64,000 bases of DNA, taken from positions 1 through 64,000 of the forward strand of contig NZ_MAXF01000230.1 of assembly GCF_001704635.1 (NCBI RefSeq), written 5' to 3'. This document shows positions 16,309 to 24,781 of this stretch, piece by piece; the first letter of the stretch is position 1, and every line of letters starts with the position of its first letter. Under the pieces are notes generated by a model, which did no database searches, was not told where the DNA came from, and saw nothing but the letters and a program-made list of their open reading frames with translations. The position numbers were made by a program, and so were the translations under genes. This DNA comes from Streptomyces sparsogenes (lineage in GTDB: Bacteria > Actinomycetota > Actinomycetes > Streptomycetales > Streptomycetaceae).

Positions 16309-17067
16309 ATGGCATCGAATGCGTCGGCTGGATTCGTCTCCACGCTGGCCACCAACAAGGACCGTTTCCGCAAGACCCTGATCTCCGACCAGGTGTACGA
16401 CCTGCTGCGCCAGGCCGTCGTCGACGGCGACCTCGCGCCGAACGAGCGCGTGGTCGAGTCGGAGATCGCGCGGCGCCTCGGCGTGAGCCAGGCCCCGGTG
16501 CGCGAGGCGGTCAAGCGGCTCGCCCGTGAGGGCCTGCTCATGCACGTCCCGCGCCGCGGGCACTTCGTCGTAGAGATCTCCTCGAAGGACGCCGAGTACG
16601 CCCGCCAGGTGCGCGAACCGATGGAGCGGCTGGCCGCCCAGCTCGCCACCGAGCACCTCACCGACGACTATCTGCGTGAGCTCGACGCGCTGGTGGAGCG
16701 GATGCACGCCGCGGTCGCGGCGCACGACGTGAGCCGGTTCCGGGACGCCGACATCGAGTTCCACACGCTGGTCAGCCGGATCTCGGGCAACCCGTTCCTG
16801 GCCCGCATGTGGGAGGTCCTCGAGCCCAGCCTGCGGACCCTGCGTGCCATCTCGGACCCGCTCTTCGACGGCGACTGGAGCGCCATGGCCGACGAGCACG
16901 GCCGCCTGGTCGAACTGCTGCGTTCCGGGGACGCCGGGAAGGCGGCCGCGGCGTTCGCCGACCACGCCGCCGGCCGCGGACCGGTCCCGGACGCCCGCAC
17001 GACGAGAGCGCCCGGGGCGACCGGGAAGGCGAAGAAGCCACGGAAGGCCGCGGCAAAGAAGCCCTGA
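16309..17067 (+). CDS. GntR-family regulator, FCD subfamily
   Basis: A 252-residue DNA-binding protein, probably the local controller. The winged helix covers about residues 20-90 (VYDLLRQAVVDGDLAPNERVVESEIARRLGVSQAPVREAVKRL). The all-helical FCD effector domain follows, with the metal/ligand His in FHTLVSRISGN and DEHGRLVELL. FCD regulators bind palindromes and respond to sugar acids or keto acids. The C-terminal tail (KAKKPRKAAAKKP) is strongly basic and lies outside the FCD fold, which is unusual. The ATG at 16309 is preceded by site 3, and five more copies of this operator mark the flanking operons. The gene is followed by a strong hairpin. Confidence 0.9.
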   Translation: MASNASAGFVSTLATNKDRFRKTLISDQVYDLLRQAVVDGDLAPNERVVESEIARRLGVSQAPVREAVKRLAREGLLMHVPRRGHFVVEISSKDAEYARQVREPMERLAAQLATEHLTDDYLRELDALVERMHAAVAAHDVSRFRDADIEFHTLVSRISGNPFLARMWEVLEPSLRTLRAISDPLFDGDWSAMADEHGRLVELLRSGDAGKAAAAFADHAAGRGPVPDARTTRAPGATGKAKKPRKAAAKKP

Positions 17068-17084
17068 CCCGCCGACCGCACGAC

Positions 17085-17124
17085 GGCCGAGGCCCGAGCC
17101 GGAATCCCGGCTCGGGCCTCGGCC
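17085..17124. terminator. Strong bidirectional hairpin terminator
   Basis: Perfect 16-base arms (GGCCGAGGCCCGAGCC and its complement) with an 8-base loop, 18 bases past the GntR stop and 25 bases past the convergent beta-helix stop. Position and strength fit termination of both transcripts. Confidence 0.8.
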
Positions 17125-17148
17125 TTGTGGTCCGGCCTTGTCATCCTG

Positions 17149-19122
17149 CTAACCGCGGGCTCCCGCGGTCCACTGGGGCGCCCCGTACTGGTAAGCGCCC
17201 AGGCTCGGCGCCGGATCGGCCGATCCGGCGTTGATGCCGGGCAGTGCGATCGCCGCGTTGCGTGCCGGTGAGTCGGCCGACAGTCGGTAGTCGTGCGCCG
17301 CCGCGTCGACGAACAGCGGATCGACGTCCGGGGGCAGGTTGTTGGACAGCACGAGCCCGCCGTCGGTCGCGCCGCTCAGTCCCCGGATCGTCCCGATGTT
17401 GTTGTAGATCTTCGTGCCGGTCGACTGCCCCGGCTCCTTCACGTAGAAAAGGGTCATCCCGCCGGTGTTGTTGGTGACCAGGTTGTCGTGCGACCCGGTC
17501 CCGAGCCCGTTGAGCATCACCGTGCCCTCGCGGTTGCCCCAGCCCACGTTGTTCGCGATGACCAGGTCGCTCTGCCCGTTGTCGGCGTAGATGCCCGAGA
17601 TGCCGAACGTCGACGACTTGGTGCTCGGATCCGGGTCGTGCAGCACGTTGTGGTCGAGGGACGAGCCCATCATGTACGCGCTGCAGCAGGTGTAGATCGC
17701 GGCGACGTCGAGGCTGAGCCGCGCGTACCCCGAGATGTCGTTGTACGCGATCACGTCCTTGCCGGGTTCGAGCCCCTCCACGGTGTTCCACTGCAGGTTG
17801 ATGCCGCTGCGGCCGACCCGCGAGATCGTGTTGTGGGTGACCGTCTGGCTGTTGCCCTGCACGGCGATGCCGGCCGCGTACGTGCCCATGTAGTCGACAT
17901 CGTGGATCACGTTGTCGGTGGCCGTGTTGTTCTGGCCGCGCAGCGCGATGCCGTTGCCCGCGCTCAGCGACAGATCACTGTTGATCACCTTGTTGTGGGT
18001 GCCGTTGATGATCAGGCCCGTGTCCGCGACGCCCCGCGTCACCGTCGTGCCGCAGTCCGTCGCGCCGCGCGTGATGTCCGTGTAGTGCGACAGGTACTGG
18101 CCCTTGATGCCGTCCAGCGTCACGCCCGTGCTCGTCGCGCCCGTCTGCACGGTCGTCGCGAAGAGCTTGATGCCCGACACCTTCGTGTGGCTGGTGTTCG
18201 TCAGGTCGAAGCCCAGGGCGCGCCGCTTGGCCTCCACCCGGTGGTTGTCCGGATCGTCGTCCCCGTACACGTACAGCTTCTTGGCCGTCGGGTTGTAGAA
18301 CCACTCGCCGGGGCGCGCGAGTTCACCGATCTTCCCGGAGAGGGAGTACCGGGTCTCGTTCGGTACGACTTTGTGGACGCACGGCGGCGCCACGTCGAGG
18401 GTCACCGAGCCGACCGCCGAACTCTTCACGGTGCCGGTGGCCGAGACGTACCAGTAGCCGGTGAGGGCACGTGCGCCGTCCCAGTATCCCGCGGGGCGGG
18501 TCAGCGCCGCGTCGGAGATCGTGGCGTTCGCACTGCCCGCACCGGCGTACTGAAGCGTGGGTCCCAGCAAGTCCAGGCCGGGATAAGGCCATTGGGCCTC
18601 GATGTCCATCTTCTTGTCGGTGAACACCTGGACCGTCGACACGTCCGAGCCGAGGTCCACGTCGGTGCTGTAGATGTGCCCGGCCGCCACCGCATCGCTG
18701 AACTGCGAGCCGGCGGCGAACGGATCACTCTTCGCGATTTCGGTGATGTCGGCGGCGGTGACCGGATCGAAGCCGGTCAGCCGTGAGGCCCCGTTCACCG
18801 TGACGTCGGCGCCCACCGCGGCCTTGTACGTGATCGGCAGCTCCGCGGTGCCGGACCGGGCCGGGACCACCGTCTCCTCGTACGAGCCCGAGACGATCTC
18901 GCACGTGTCGCCGGGCACCATGATGTCCGCGCACTTCTGGATGTGCCGGAAGGGGTACGTGGCGTCGGTGCCGGCGTTGGCATCATCGCCGTACGGGCCG
19001 ACATAGTAGGTCCGGCCCGCCTGGGACCGGGGCGGATGGGCCGCCGCCGGATGACCGACCGCGACCACTGTCAGCGCAGTGAGCAGGGTGGCCGCGGACA
19101 GATGTCTCCATCTCCTGGACAC
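17149..19122 (-). CDS. Secreted right-handed beta-helix protein (polysaccharide lyase/hydrolase-like)
   Basis: A 657-residue exported protein. The GTG start at 19122 has AAGGAAGGA and GGAG upstream and is followed by a signal peptide (RRWRHLSAATLLTALTVVAVGHPAAA). After YYVGPYGDDANAGTDATYPF, a motif common at the start of pectate-lyase-like helices, the chain is a long run of parallel-helix repeats from about 300 to 610 with Asn-rich turns (GNGIALRGQNNTATDNVIHDV, HNTISRVGRSGINLQ). The C-terminus DPLFVDAAAHDYRLSADSPA is a typical closing motif. The family contains lyases and glycosidases acting on acidic polysaccharides; the specific activity is not readable. It is the last gene of the ABC-importer operon, 41 bases after the second permease. 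Confidence 0.8.
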   Translation of the reverse strand: MSRRWRHLSAATLLTALTVVAVGHPAAAHPPRSQAGRTYYVGPYGDDANAGTDATYPFRHIQKCADIMVPGDTCEIVSGSYEETVVPARSGTAELPITYKAAVGADVTVNGASRLTGFDPVTAADITEIAKSDPFAAGSQFSDAVAAGHIYSTDVDLGSDVSTVQVFTDKKMDIEAQWPYPGLDLLGPTLQYAGAGSANATISDAALTRPAGYWDGARALTGYWYVSATGTVKSSAVGSVTLDVAPPCVHKVVPNETRYSLSGKIGELARPGEWFYNPTAKKLYVYGDDDPDNHRVEAKRRALGFDLTNTSHTKVSGIKLFATTVQTGATSTGVTLDGIKGQYLSHYTDITRGATDCGTTVTRGVADTGLIINGTHNKVINSDLSLSAGNGIALRGQNNTATDNVIHDVDYMGTYAAGIAVQGNSQTVTHNTISRVGRSGINLQWNTVEGLEPGKDVIAYNDISGYARLSLDVAAIYTCCSAYMMGSSLDHNVLHDPDPSTKSSTFGISGIYADNGQSDLVIANNVGWGNREGTVMLNGLGTGSHDNLVTNNTGGMTLFYVKEPGQSTGTKIYNNIGTIRGLSGATDGGLVLSNNLPPDVDPLFVDAAAHDYRLSADSPARNAAIALPGINAGSADPAPSLGAYQYGAPQWTAGARG

Positions 19123-19163
19123 TCCGTGATCCTTCCTTCTGAGGTCGACGGACAATGCGGAGG

Positions 19164-20078
19164 TCAGCCCTTCACGGCACCCACCATGAGCCCGCTGATG
19201 ATGTGGCGCTGCATGTAGATGAAGAAGATGACGACGGGCGCGACGGCGAGCAGAAGGTTGGGGAACACCTTCGTGAGGTCCGTCGAGTACTGGCTGATGC
19301 TGGCGTAGATCGCCGTCGTCACCGTGTAGTGTCCGGAGGACGGGCTGAGCAGGATCTGCGGGGAGACGAAGTCGTTCCAGATCCCGATCGAGTTGAGGAT
19401 CAGGACCGTGACGACCGCCGGACGCATCAGGGGAAAGACGATGGTCCAGAACGTCCGGTAGCGGCCCGCCCCGTCGATCGTCGCCGCATGGTCGATGTCC
19501 ACCGGGATGGTGCGGATGAACCCGACGAACAAGAAGATGCTCACCGGCAGCGTGGACGCCACGTCGTGCGCGATCAGACCGGTCACCGTGTTGGCCAGGC
19601 CGACCTCGCGCAGCACGTAGATCACCGGAATGATCACGGCGGCAGCCGGGATGAACGTCCCGGCCAGGAAGTACAGCAGCACCAGCTGCGTACGCCGCTT
19701 GAGGCTCCGCGCGATTACGTATGCCGCCGGGCCCGCGAGCAGGATGCACAGCACGTCCACGACCACGACGAGGAACAGCGTGAAGCCGTACCCGCCGATC
19801 ACGTTGAACTGCGGGCTGCTGATCGCCGCCGACATGTGCGCGAAGGTGAGCTTGCCGAGCGGGATCGAGAACGGGTTGTCGAGGATGTCCTGCTGCGACT
19901 TGAAAGCGTTCACGACGAGCAGATAGATCGGCACGATCATCACGACGAACAGCACGCCGAGCAGCGCCCAGCGCACAGGCGAGCGCGGCTCTTTGCGCCC
20001 GGTGCCGCGCTTGCCGTCGGCGCTGTGCGCCGGCCCGGTCGTCGGCCTGTCGTCGGGTTTTGCCTCTAGTACCACCAC
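19164..20078 (-). CDS. ABC sugar-importer permease, MalG type
   Basis: An inner-membrane subunit with six hydrophobic segments and the EAA loop HAATIDGAGRYRTFWTIVFPLMRP that contacts the ATPase. It resembles CUT1 carbohydrate importer permeases. The first GTG in this frame is at 20096, overlapping the previous stop by 8 bases, but a GAGGAG at 20085-20090 lies inside that extension and favours the GTG at 20078, so I start there. It works with the neighbouring MalF-type permease and lipoprotein. No ATPase is encoded nearby; in Streptomyces one shared ATPase (MsiK) energises many such importers, which is the likely partner. Confidence 0.85.
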   Translation of the reverse strand: MVVLEAKPDDRPTTGPAHSADGKRGTGRKEPRSPVRWALLGVLFVVMIVPIYLLVVNAFKSQQDILDNPFSIPLGKLTFAHMSAAISSPQFNVIGGYGFTLFLVVVVDVLCILLAGPAAYVIARSLKRRTQLVLLYFLAGTFIPAAAVIIPVIYVLREVGLANTVTGLIAHDVASTLPVSIFLFVGFIRTIPVDIDHAATIDGAGRYRTFWTIVFPLMRPAVVTVLILNSIGIWNDFVSPQILLSPSSGHYTVTTAIYASISQYSTDLTKVFPNLLLAVAPVVIFFIYMQRHIISGLMVGAVKG

Positions 20079-20088
20079 CACCGGCTCC

Positions 20089-20997
20089 TCAACCACCTGT
20101 CGCGGCCTGGTCCTGACGATTGCGCAGCGCCGTCACGAGGAGGGCGAGCACGGCGGACACCACCATCAGGAACACCGCCTGCGCGGTCGCGTAGCCGACC
20201 TTGGTGCCCTCGAAGGACCGGGCGAGAATGAGATACGTGAACGTCTGGGTCGATCCGGCCGGACCGCCACCGGTCAGGCTCACCACGATGTCGTACGCGC
20301 GGATGAGCCCCACCAGGTTCAGCACCGTCGCCACGGTCACCACGGGCGCGATCATCGGGATCACCACCCGCAGGTCGGTCTGCCGCCTGCTCGCCCCGTC
20401 GATCGCGGCCGCCTCGAGCAGCTCGGCCGGTACGGTCTGCAGCGCCGCCACGAACAGGACGACGTTGAAGCCGAATCCGGCCCACACGATGACGGCGATC
20501 AGCGAGATCAGCGCGAACTTCTCGTCGAAGAGAAAGCCGACCGGCGCGATGCCGAACTTCGCGAGGGTGTTGTTGATCGCGCCGTTCGTGCCGAGGATCG
20601 CCGCCCACAGATAGCCGAGGATCAGTGCGCTGATCACGTGGGGGAAGTAGGCGACGGCCCGGAAGAAGGAGTTCGTGCGCGACTTGGCCTTGAGCGCGAG
20701 CGCGTACACGAGCCCGAGGCCCACCATCAGCGCGGTTCCGAACGCCGCGACGAGTGCCGTCACGTACCAGGCGTCCGTCGAACTCGGGTCGTCGAAGAGG
20801 TGCTTGTAGTTGTCGAGCCCGATGAACGCGGCCGTCGAGAACCCGTCCCAGTCGGTGAGGCTGAGATACAGGGCGACCCCGACCGGCACGACCGTCATCA
20901 GCGTGTAGAGCAGGACGGCCGGGCCGATCATCCCGAGGGAGACTGCCGTCTCCCGCAGCCGGGCCCGGCGCCGTCCGAGCCGCTGCGGCCCGCTCAT
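20089..20997 (-). CDS. ABC sugar-importer permease, MalF type
   Basis: A 302-residue membrane protein with six or more hydrophobic helices and the EAA motif (LLEAAAIDGASRRQTDLRVVIPMIAP). It belongs to the CUT1 importer group. The ATG overlaps the stop of the binding-protein gene by four bases (ATGA), showing translational coupling, and its own end overlaps the next permease region. Substrate specificity comes from the binding protein, not from this subunit. Confidence 0.88.
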   Translation of the reverse strand: MSGPQRLGRRRARLRETAVSLGMIGPAVLLYTLMTVVPVGVALYLSLTDWDGFSTAAFIGLDNYKHLFDDPSSTDAWYVTALVAAFGTALMVGLGLVYALALKAKSRTNSFFRAVAYFPHVISALILGYLWAAILGTNGAINNTLAKFGIAPVGFLFDEKFALISLIAVIVWAGFGFNVVLFVAALQTVPAELLEAAAIDGASRRQTDLRVVIPMIAPVVTVATVLNLVGLIRAYDIVVSLTGGGPAGSTQTFTYLILARSFEGTKVGYATAQAVFLMVVSAVLALLVTALRNRQDQAATGG

Positions 20998-22238
20998 CCC
21001 TGCGAGTTCCACCACTTGTCCAATCCGTCGGCGACGGCCTTGGGGGAGGCGCCCATGTACAGGGACTGGACCTGCTTGTTGAGCTCGTCGCTGAACCCGG
21101 CGATCGGCTGGTTCGCACCGGACTTCACGATCACCGACGGAGCCTTGTCCAGGATCTTCTGCACCGACGTCCCCAGGCTCGACATCGGGTACGTGAAGCC
21201 GCCGCGCAGATTTCCGTCGGAGGCGAGCTGGCTCCTGATGGCCTCCGGGTCGGTGGTCGCCCACTTCACGAAGGAGATGGCCTCGGCCTTGTGGCGCGAC
21301 TTGTTCACCACGACGTACGGGTTGCAGATGTTGCCGAACTGGCCCGACGGGTACGCCCCGTCGGTCGGCATCGTGAACACGCCGATGCCGTCGCTCTTCT
21401 TCGCGGCGTCCGCGGCGGGCACGAAGAACGACCCCATGATGTACATCGCCGACTTGCCGTTCAGGAACGCCGTCTGGCCGTCCGCGTAGGTGAGGCCGAG
21501 CGCGCTCTTGTCGAGGTAGCCCTTGTCGATCCAGCCCTTGTAGTGCTGGAGATAGGGCAGATAGCCGCTGTCGGCGAAGGACCTCTTGCCCTTGTTGCGC
21601 TCGGCCGTCCACTTCGGGTCGGCGGTGAGCACGCCCGCGTCGGCCATCATCGAGAACTGTCCCCCGGTGACCCACTGCCCGGCGGTCTGCAGGGGCTTGT
21701 AGCCGATGTCCTTCAACTTGCCCATGGCCGCGGTGAACTGGTCCATGGTCCGGATCGCGCCGGCGTTCACCCCCGCCTTCTTGAAGGCGGCCTTGTTGTA
21801 GAAGACCAGTGACTGGATCTGCTCGCCCACACCGACCACGTAGTGCTTGCCGCCGATCGCGTACTGGTCGGCCAGCGGCGTCTTCGCGGCCCAGGGCTGG
21901 TCGGACAGGTCGGCGAAGAGTTGCGCGGTGTCGGCCGTCGGCGTGATCTGCTGCGCGACGTCCGGCGGATCGCCGGCGGCCAGGTCCTGGCGCAGCTTCG
22001 CGTCCGCCGCGACCGTGCCGGTCAGTTCGAGCTTGACCGTCACGCCGGGGTGCGCCTTCTCGTACTTCGCGAAGAGGTCGTTCCAGTACTTCTCCGTCAG
22101 GTTCGGCGTGATGTTCACGATGACGCGGAGGGTCGTGCCCTCCGCGGCCTGGTCGGACCCGCCGCCGCAGGCGACGGCCGACGCCATCACCAGCGGAGCC
22201 ACGGCGAGCGCACAGGTCCGGCGCCACATTGGTCTCAT
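20994..22238 (-). CDS. Sugar-binding lipoprotein of the ABC importer
   Basis: A 414-residue extracellular solute-binding protein of family 1. The signal peptide ends in a lipobox (ASAVAC, Cys24), so it is anchored to the outer face of the membrane. The mature part begins TLRVIVNITPNLTEKYWNDLFAKYEKAHPGVTV, the usual first lobe. It starts the operon binding protein, MalF, MalG, beta-helix. Two copies of the locus operator lie 31-150 bases upstream of its start. Given the fucosidase next door, fucosylated oligosaccharides are a candidate ligand; this is inference. Confidence 0.88.
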   Translation of the reverse strand: MRPMWRRTCALAVAPLVMASAVACGGGSDQAAEGTTLRVIVNITPNLTEKYWNDLFAKYEKAHPGVTVKLELTGTVAADAKLRQDLAAGDPPDVAQQITPTADTAQLFADLSDQPWAAKTPLADQYAIGGKHYVVGVGEQIQSLVFYNKAAFKKAGVNAGAIRTMDQFTAAMGKLKDIGYKPLQTAGQWVTGGQFSMMADAGVLTADPKWTAERNKGKRSFADSGYLPYLQHYKGWIDKGYLDKSALGLTYADGQTAFLNGKSAMYIMGSFFVPAADAAKKSDGIGVFTMPTDGAYPSGQFGNICNPYVVVNKSRHKAEAISFVKWATTDPEAIRSQLASDGNLRGGFTYPMSSLGTSVQKILDKAPSVIVKSGANQPIAGFSDELNKQVQSLYMGASPKAVADGLDKWWNSQG

Positions 22239-22268
22239 GGGACACGCTCCATTGCGTAGTCATGAATA

Positions 22269-22281
22269 ATCGATAGGTCAT
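22269..22281. promoter_or_regulatory. Operator ATCGATAGGTCAT (site 4, imperfect)
   Basis: One half-site matches exactly and the other reads TCAT instead of CGAT. It lies 31 bases upstream of the binding-protein start, where a repressor would block transcription. Confidence 0.55.
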
Positions 22282-22371
22282 GTTCGGGCGGAGCTCGTGG
22301 CGTGCGATACGAGGGGGCCGGCCGAAGGAAGAGGGTCGCGGGATGTGAGATGCGGCTGCCGCGCGAGTCCA

Positions 22372-22390
22372 GTAATCGTCTATCGATTAC
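22372..22390. promoter_or_regulatory. Operator with 7-base arms (site 5)
   Basis: GTAATCG and CGATTAC around a TCTAT spacer: the best palindrome of the six and the reverse orientation of site 3. It lies about 135 bases upstream of the importer operon and 29 bases past the fucosidase stop. Confidence 0.75.
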
Positions 22391-22418
22391 TGATGTTATG
22401 GCGGGCGCCCTCGCATGT

Positions 22419-23720
22419 TCAAGAGTGCTGCGGCAACCGCTTTCCCGGGTCCTCGTCGAGGAACAGTTCGACCACCGGCAGCAGCACATCGGGCCGCGCC
22501 ACCGGGAGCGTCAGGGTGAGCGTGCCCGCGGGGCTGCCCGGGGGAGCGAGGTTGTTGTGCTCGTGGCGCGCCCCGTCGATTTCCTGGAAGCCGATCTCCG
22601 AGCCGTCGTGCAGGAGTTGGGCGTAGCGCACTCGGCCGGCGAGCCCGGGCAGATGGACGTGGCGCAGCGGCCAGGCGAGCAGATGCAGGTAGAGGCGGCG
22701 CCCCGACTGCGTGTAGAGGGCGTTTGCGGGTGCCTGGTACGGGCTCGGTCCCGCGTCGTGCACCGCCCGCCCGTGCAGCCGGGTCCACTCGCCGATCGCC
22801 CGCAGCGTGCCTTGCGCCCGCGGATCCAGCGCGCCACGGCCGGTGGGCCCGACGTTGAGCAGCAGATTGCCGCCGCACGCGACCGACTCCACCAGCATCC
22901 GCACCAGCAGCGCGGGGTCCTTGTGGTCGTGGTTGTCGCGGTCGTAGCCCCAGGAGCCGTTGAGGGTGTGGCAGGCCTCCCACCTCACCGGGACGCCGTC
23001 CCGCTCCAGGGGGCGGTCAGGCTGGTACTGCTCAGGCGTCACGTAGTCGCCGGGGATGCCGAGCCGGTCGTTCACGAGGATGTCGGGCATCAACTCGCGC
23101 ACTATGGCCAGCAGTTCGCGTGCACCCCACTCCTCGGGGCCCATCCCGGGATACGAGAAGTCGAAGAAGAGCAGGTCGACGGGTCCGTACCCGGTGAGCA
23201 ACTCCCGCACGTGCGCCCGCATATACGACCGGTAGCGCGCCAGGTCCCGCGGCTCGTCGGCGGCCCCGGTGCCGCGCAGCGGATGGTGCTCGTCGACGGG
23301 GAAGTCCGGGTGGTGCCAGTCCAGAAGCGAGTAGTACAGGCCGACGCGCAGCCCCTCGGCGCGCATCGCGTCGGCGAACTCGGCCACCAGGTCCCGGCCC
23401 GCCGTACGCGCCGACGTGTAGTCGGTGTGCGCCGAGTCGAACAGGCAGAAGCCGTCGTGGTGCTTCGCGGTCAGCACGGCGTAGCGCATCCCGGCCCCGC
23501 GGGCGGCGCGCGCCAGCTCCCGGGGCTCGAACAGATCCGGGTCGAAGTGTTCGAGGTAACGGTCGTACGCCTGCTGGGACATGGCCTCACGGCTGCGCAC
23601 CCACTCGTGCCGCGCCGCGAGGCTGTAGAGGCCGAAGTGGACGAACAGCCCGAAGCGTGCGGCCTCGAACCAGCCGGCGGGTGCGAGGGGCTCGGAGGGC
23701 GAGGGCGGAAGGGAGGGCAC
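22419..23720 (-). CDS. GH29 alpha-L-fucosidase
   Basis: Releases terminal L-fucose from oligosaccharides. The 433-residue protein opens with WFEAARFGLFVHFGLYSL, the GH29 barrel start, and has LTAKHHDGFCLFDS (residues 83-96), GLYYSLLDWHHPD and the nucleophile region VDLLFFDFSY with Asp187. GNLLLNVGPTGRG is another family motif. There is no signal peptide, so it works on imported oligosaccharides in the cytoplasm, matching the adjacent importer. A beta-sandwich-like region of about 100 residues closes the protein. It is divergent from the RraA-like gene, with an operator between them. Confidence 0.9.
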   Translation of the reverse strand: MPSLPPSPSEPLAPAGWFEAARFGLFVHFGLYSLAARHEWVRSREAMSQQAYDRYLEHFDPDLFEPRELARAARGAGMRYAVLTAKHHDGFCLFDSAHTDYTSARTAGRDLVAEFADAMRAEGLRVGLYYSLLDWHHPDFPVDEHHPLRGTGAADEPRDLARYRSYMRAHVRELLTGYGPVDLLFFDFSYPGMGPEEWGARELLAIVRELMPDILVNDRLGIPGDYVTPEQYQPDRPLERDGVPVRWEACHTLNGSWGYDRDNHDHKDPALLVRMLVESVACGGNLLLNVGPTGRGALDPRAQGTLRAIGEWTRLHGRAVHDAGPSPYQAPANALYTQSGRRLYLHLLAWPLRHVHLPGLAGRVRYAQLLHDGSEIGFQEIDGARHEHNNLAPPGSPAGTLTLTLPVARPDVLLPVVELFLDEDPGKRLPQHS

Positions 23721-23784
23721 GGAGGGCTCCTGTTGGCGTTGACTGATGGCATTGACATAACCAATCGATTAGCTGTTATCTACC

Positions 23785-23797
23785 ATCGATAGGCGAT
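23785..23797. promoter_or_regulatory. Operator ATCGATAGGCGAT (site 6)
   Basis: Identical to site 2, between the fucosidase and the RraA-like gene, so it can control both. A partial relative (ATCGATTAG) lies 20 bases to the left. Confidence 0.7.
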
Positions 23798-23843
23798 GTT
23801 GTCACTGGTGTTGCGTGCGGGGAGCGCGCGGAGAGGCAAGTGA

Positions 23844-24653
23844 ATGAACCCGAGCAGGGATCGAGGAACGTCGTCGGTGGGGGAGACCCGGATCTACGAG
23901 TCGATGAGGGCGCCGGTGCACACCGCGTCCTTCGCACGGCCGACCGCGCGCATGGTGGAGGCGCTCGAGGACGTGAGCGCGGCGACGGCCTGCGCGAAGC
24001 TACATCAGATGGGCATCACCCGGACGTTCATCGACGGCCCCGTGCCGCTGCACCGGGAGCCGGACGTCAAGGTCACCGGCGGCGCCGTGACCCTCCAGTT
24101 CCTGCCGCGCCGGGAGGACGTCTTCAACGGGGCGGAGCAGGAGGACGCCGAGCGCGACACCGCGCTGTGGGGCGTGCTGGAGTCCATCCGGCCGGGTGAC
24201 GTGCTGGTGGTGTCGGCCCACGGCAGCCACTTCACCGGCTGCCTCGGCGACATGCTGGTGCGCTACTTCAAGCTGCGCGGCGGCGCCGGCATCGTGGTCG
24301 ACGGGCGGGTGCGGGACGCGGCCCGGGTCAGGGCGCTCGGTGTGCCGATCTGGTGCACCGGCGTCACACCGCACTACGCGTCGCAGACGGAGCTGTTCCC
24401 CTCCGCGTTCAATGTGCCGGTCGGGGTGGGCGGCGCGCTGGTCACCCCGGGCGATCTCATTGTGGCCGACGAGGACGGCGCGGTCGTGGTGCCGCAGCAC
24501 AGTGCGATGGCGCTGGCCGACGACGCGCTGCTGCACCAGGACCGCGAGGCGTTCGCACGCCGCCGACTCGACGAGGGCGGGCGCCTGTCCGACTACTACC
24601 CGCTCACGGGCGAGGGCCTGGAGGAGTATCTGGCGAGCAGGCCCGCGACCTGA
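23844..24653 (+). CDS. RraA-like / HMG-aldolase-family protein
   Basis: A 269-residue protein of the RraA fold. The signature is the loop GCLGDMLVRYFKLRGGAGIVVDGRVRD (about residues 132-158), in which a Gly-Asp pair and a later Arg-Asp pair bind metal and pyruvate enolate in 4-hydroxy-4-methyl-2-oxoglutarate/oxaloacetate aldolases. VIVADEDGAVVVP is the closing motif. True RraA is about 160 residues, so this longer version with an N-terminal helix region is more likely an aldolase or decarboxylase of a keto acid. In a deoxy-sugar pathway it could cleave a 2-keto-3-deoxy acid; this is inference. Site 6 lies upstream. Confidence 0.75.
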   Translation: MNPSRDRGTSSVGETRIYESMRAPVHTASFARPTARMVEALEDVSAATACAKLHQMGITRTFIDGPVPLHREPDVKVTGGAVTLQFLPRREDVFNGAEQEDAERDTALWGVLESIRPGDVLVVSAHGSHFTGCLGDMLVRYFKLRGGAGIVVDGRVRDAARVRALGVPIWCTGVTPHYASQTELFPSAFNVPVGVGGALVTPGDLIVADEDGAVVVPQHSAMALADDALLHQDREAFARRRLDEGGRLSDYYPLTGEGLEEYLASRPAT

Positions 24654-24724
24654 GGCGGCTTGGCCCCGTGCGCCGCGGGCAAGCTCGTGGAGGCTCCCGC
24701 GCGCATCGCCCGCGAGAGCGCGAG

Positions 24725-24740
24725 CCCGCCGTACGGCGGG
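24725..24740. terminator. Possible terminator between convergent genes
   Basis: CCCGCC-GTAC-GGCGGG, a short perfect palindrome between the ends of the RraA-like and beta-propeller genes. It is small and has no T-run. Confidence 0.35.
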
Positions 24741-24781
24741 GCGACGTGCCGCGAGCACGCCGCCCCGGGCCGGGCCCAGCC

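Noticed and set aside
14217..16661. 814-residue minus-strand open frame opposite the lactonase and esterase genes
   Set aside because: No motifs; the plus strand has catalytic residues and ribosome-binding sites.
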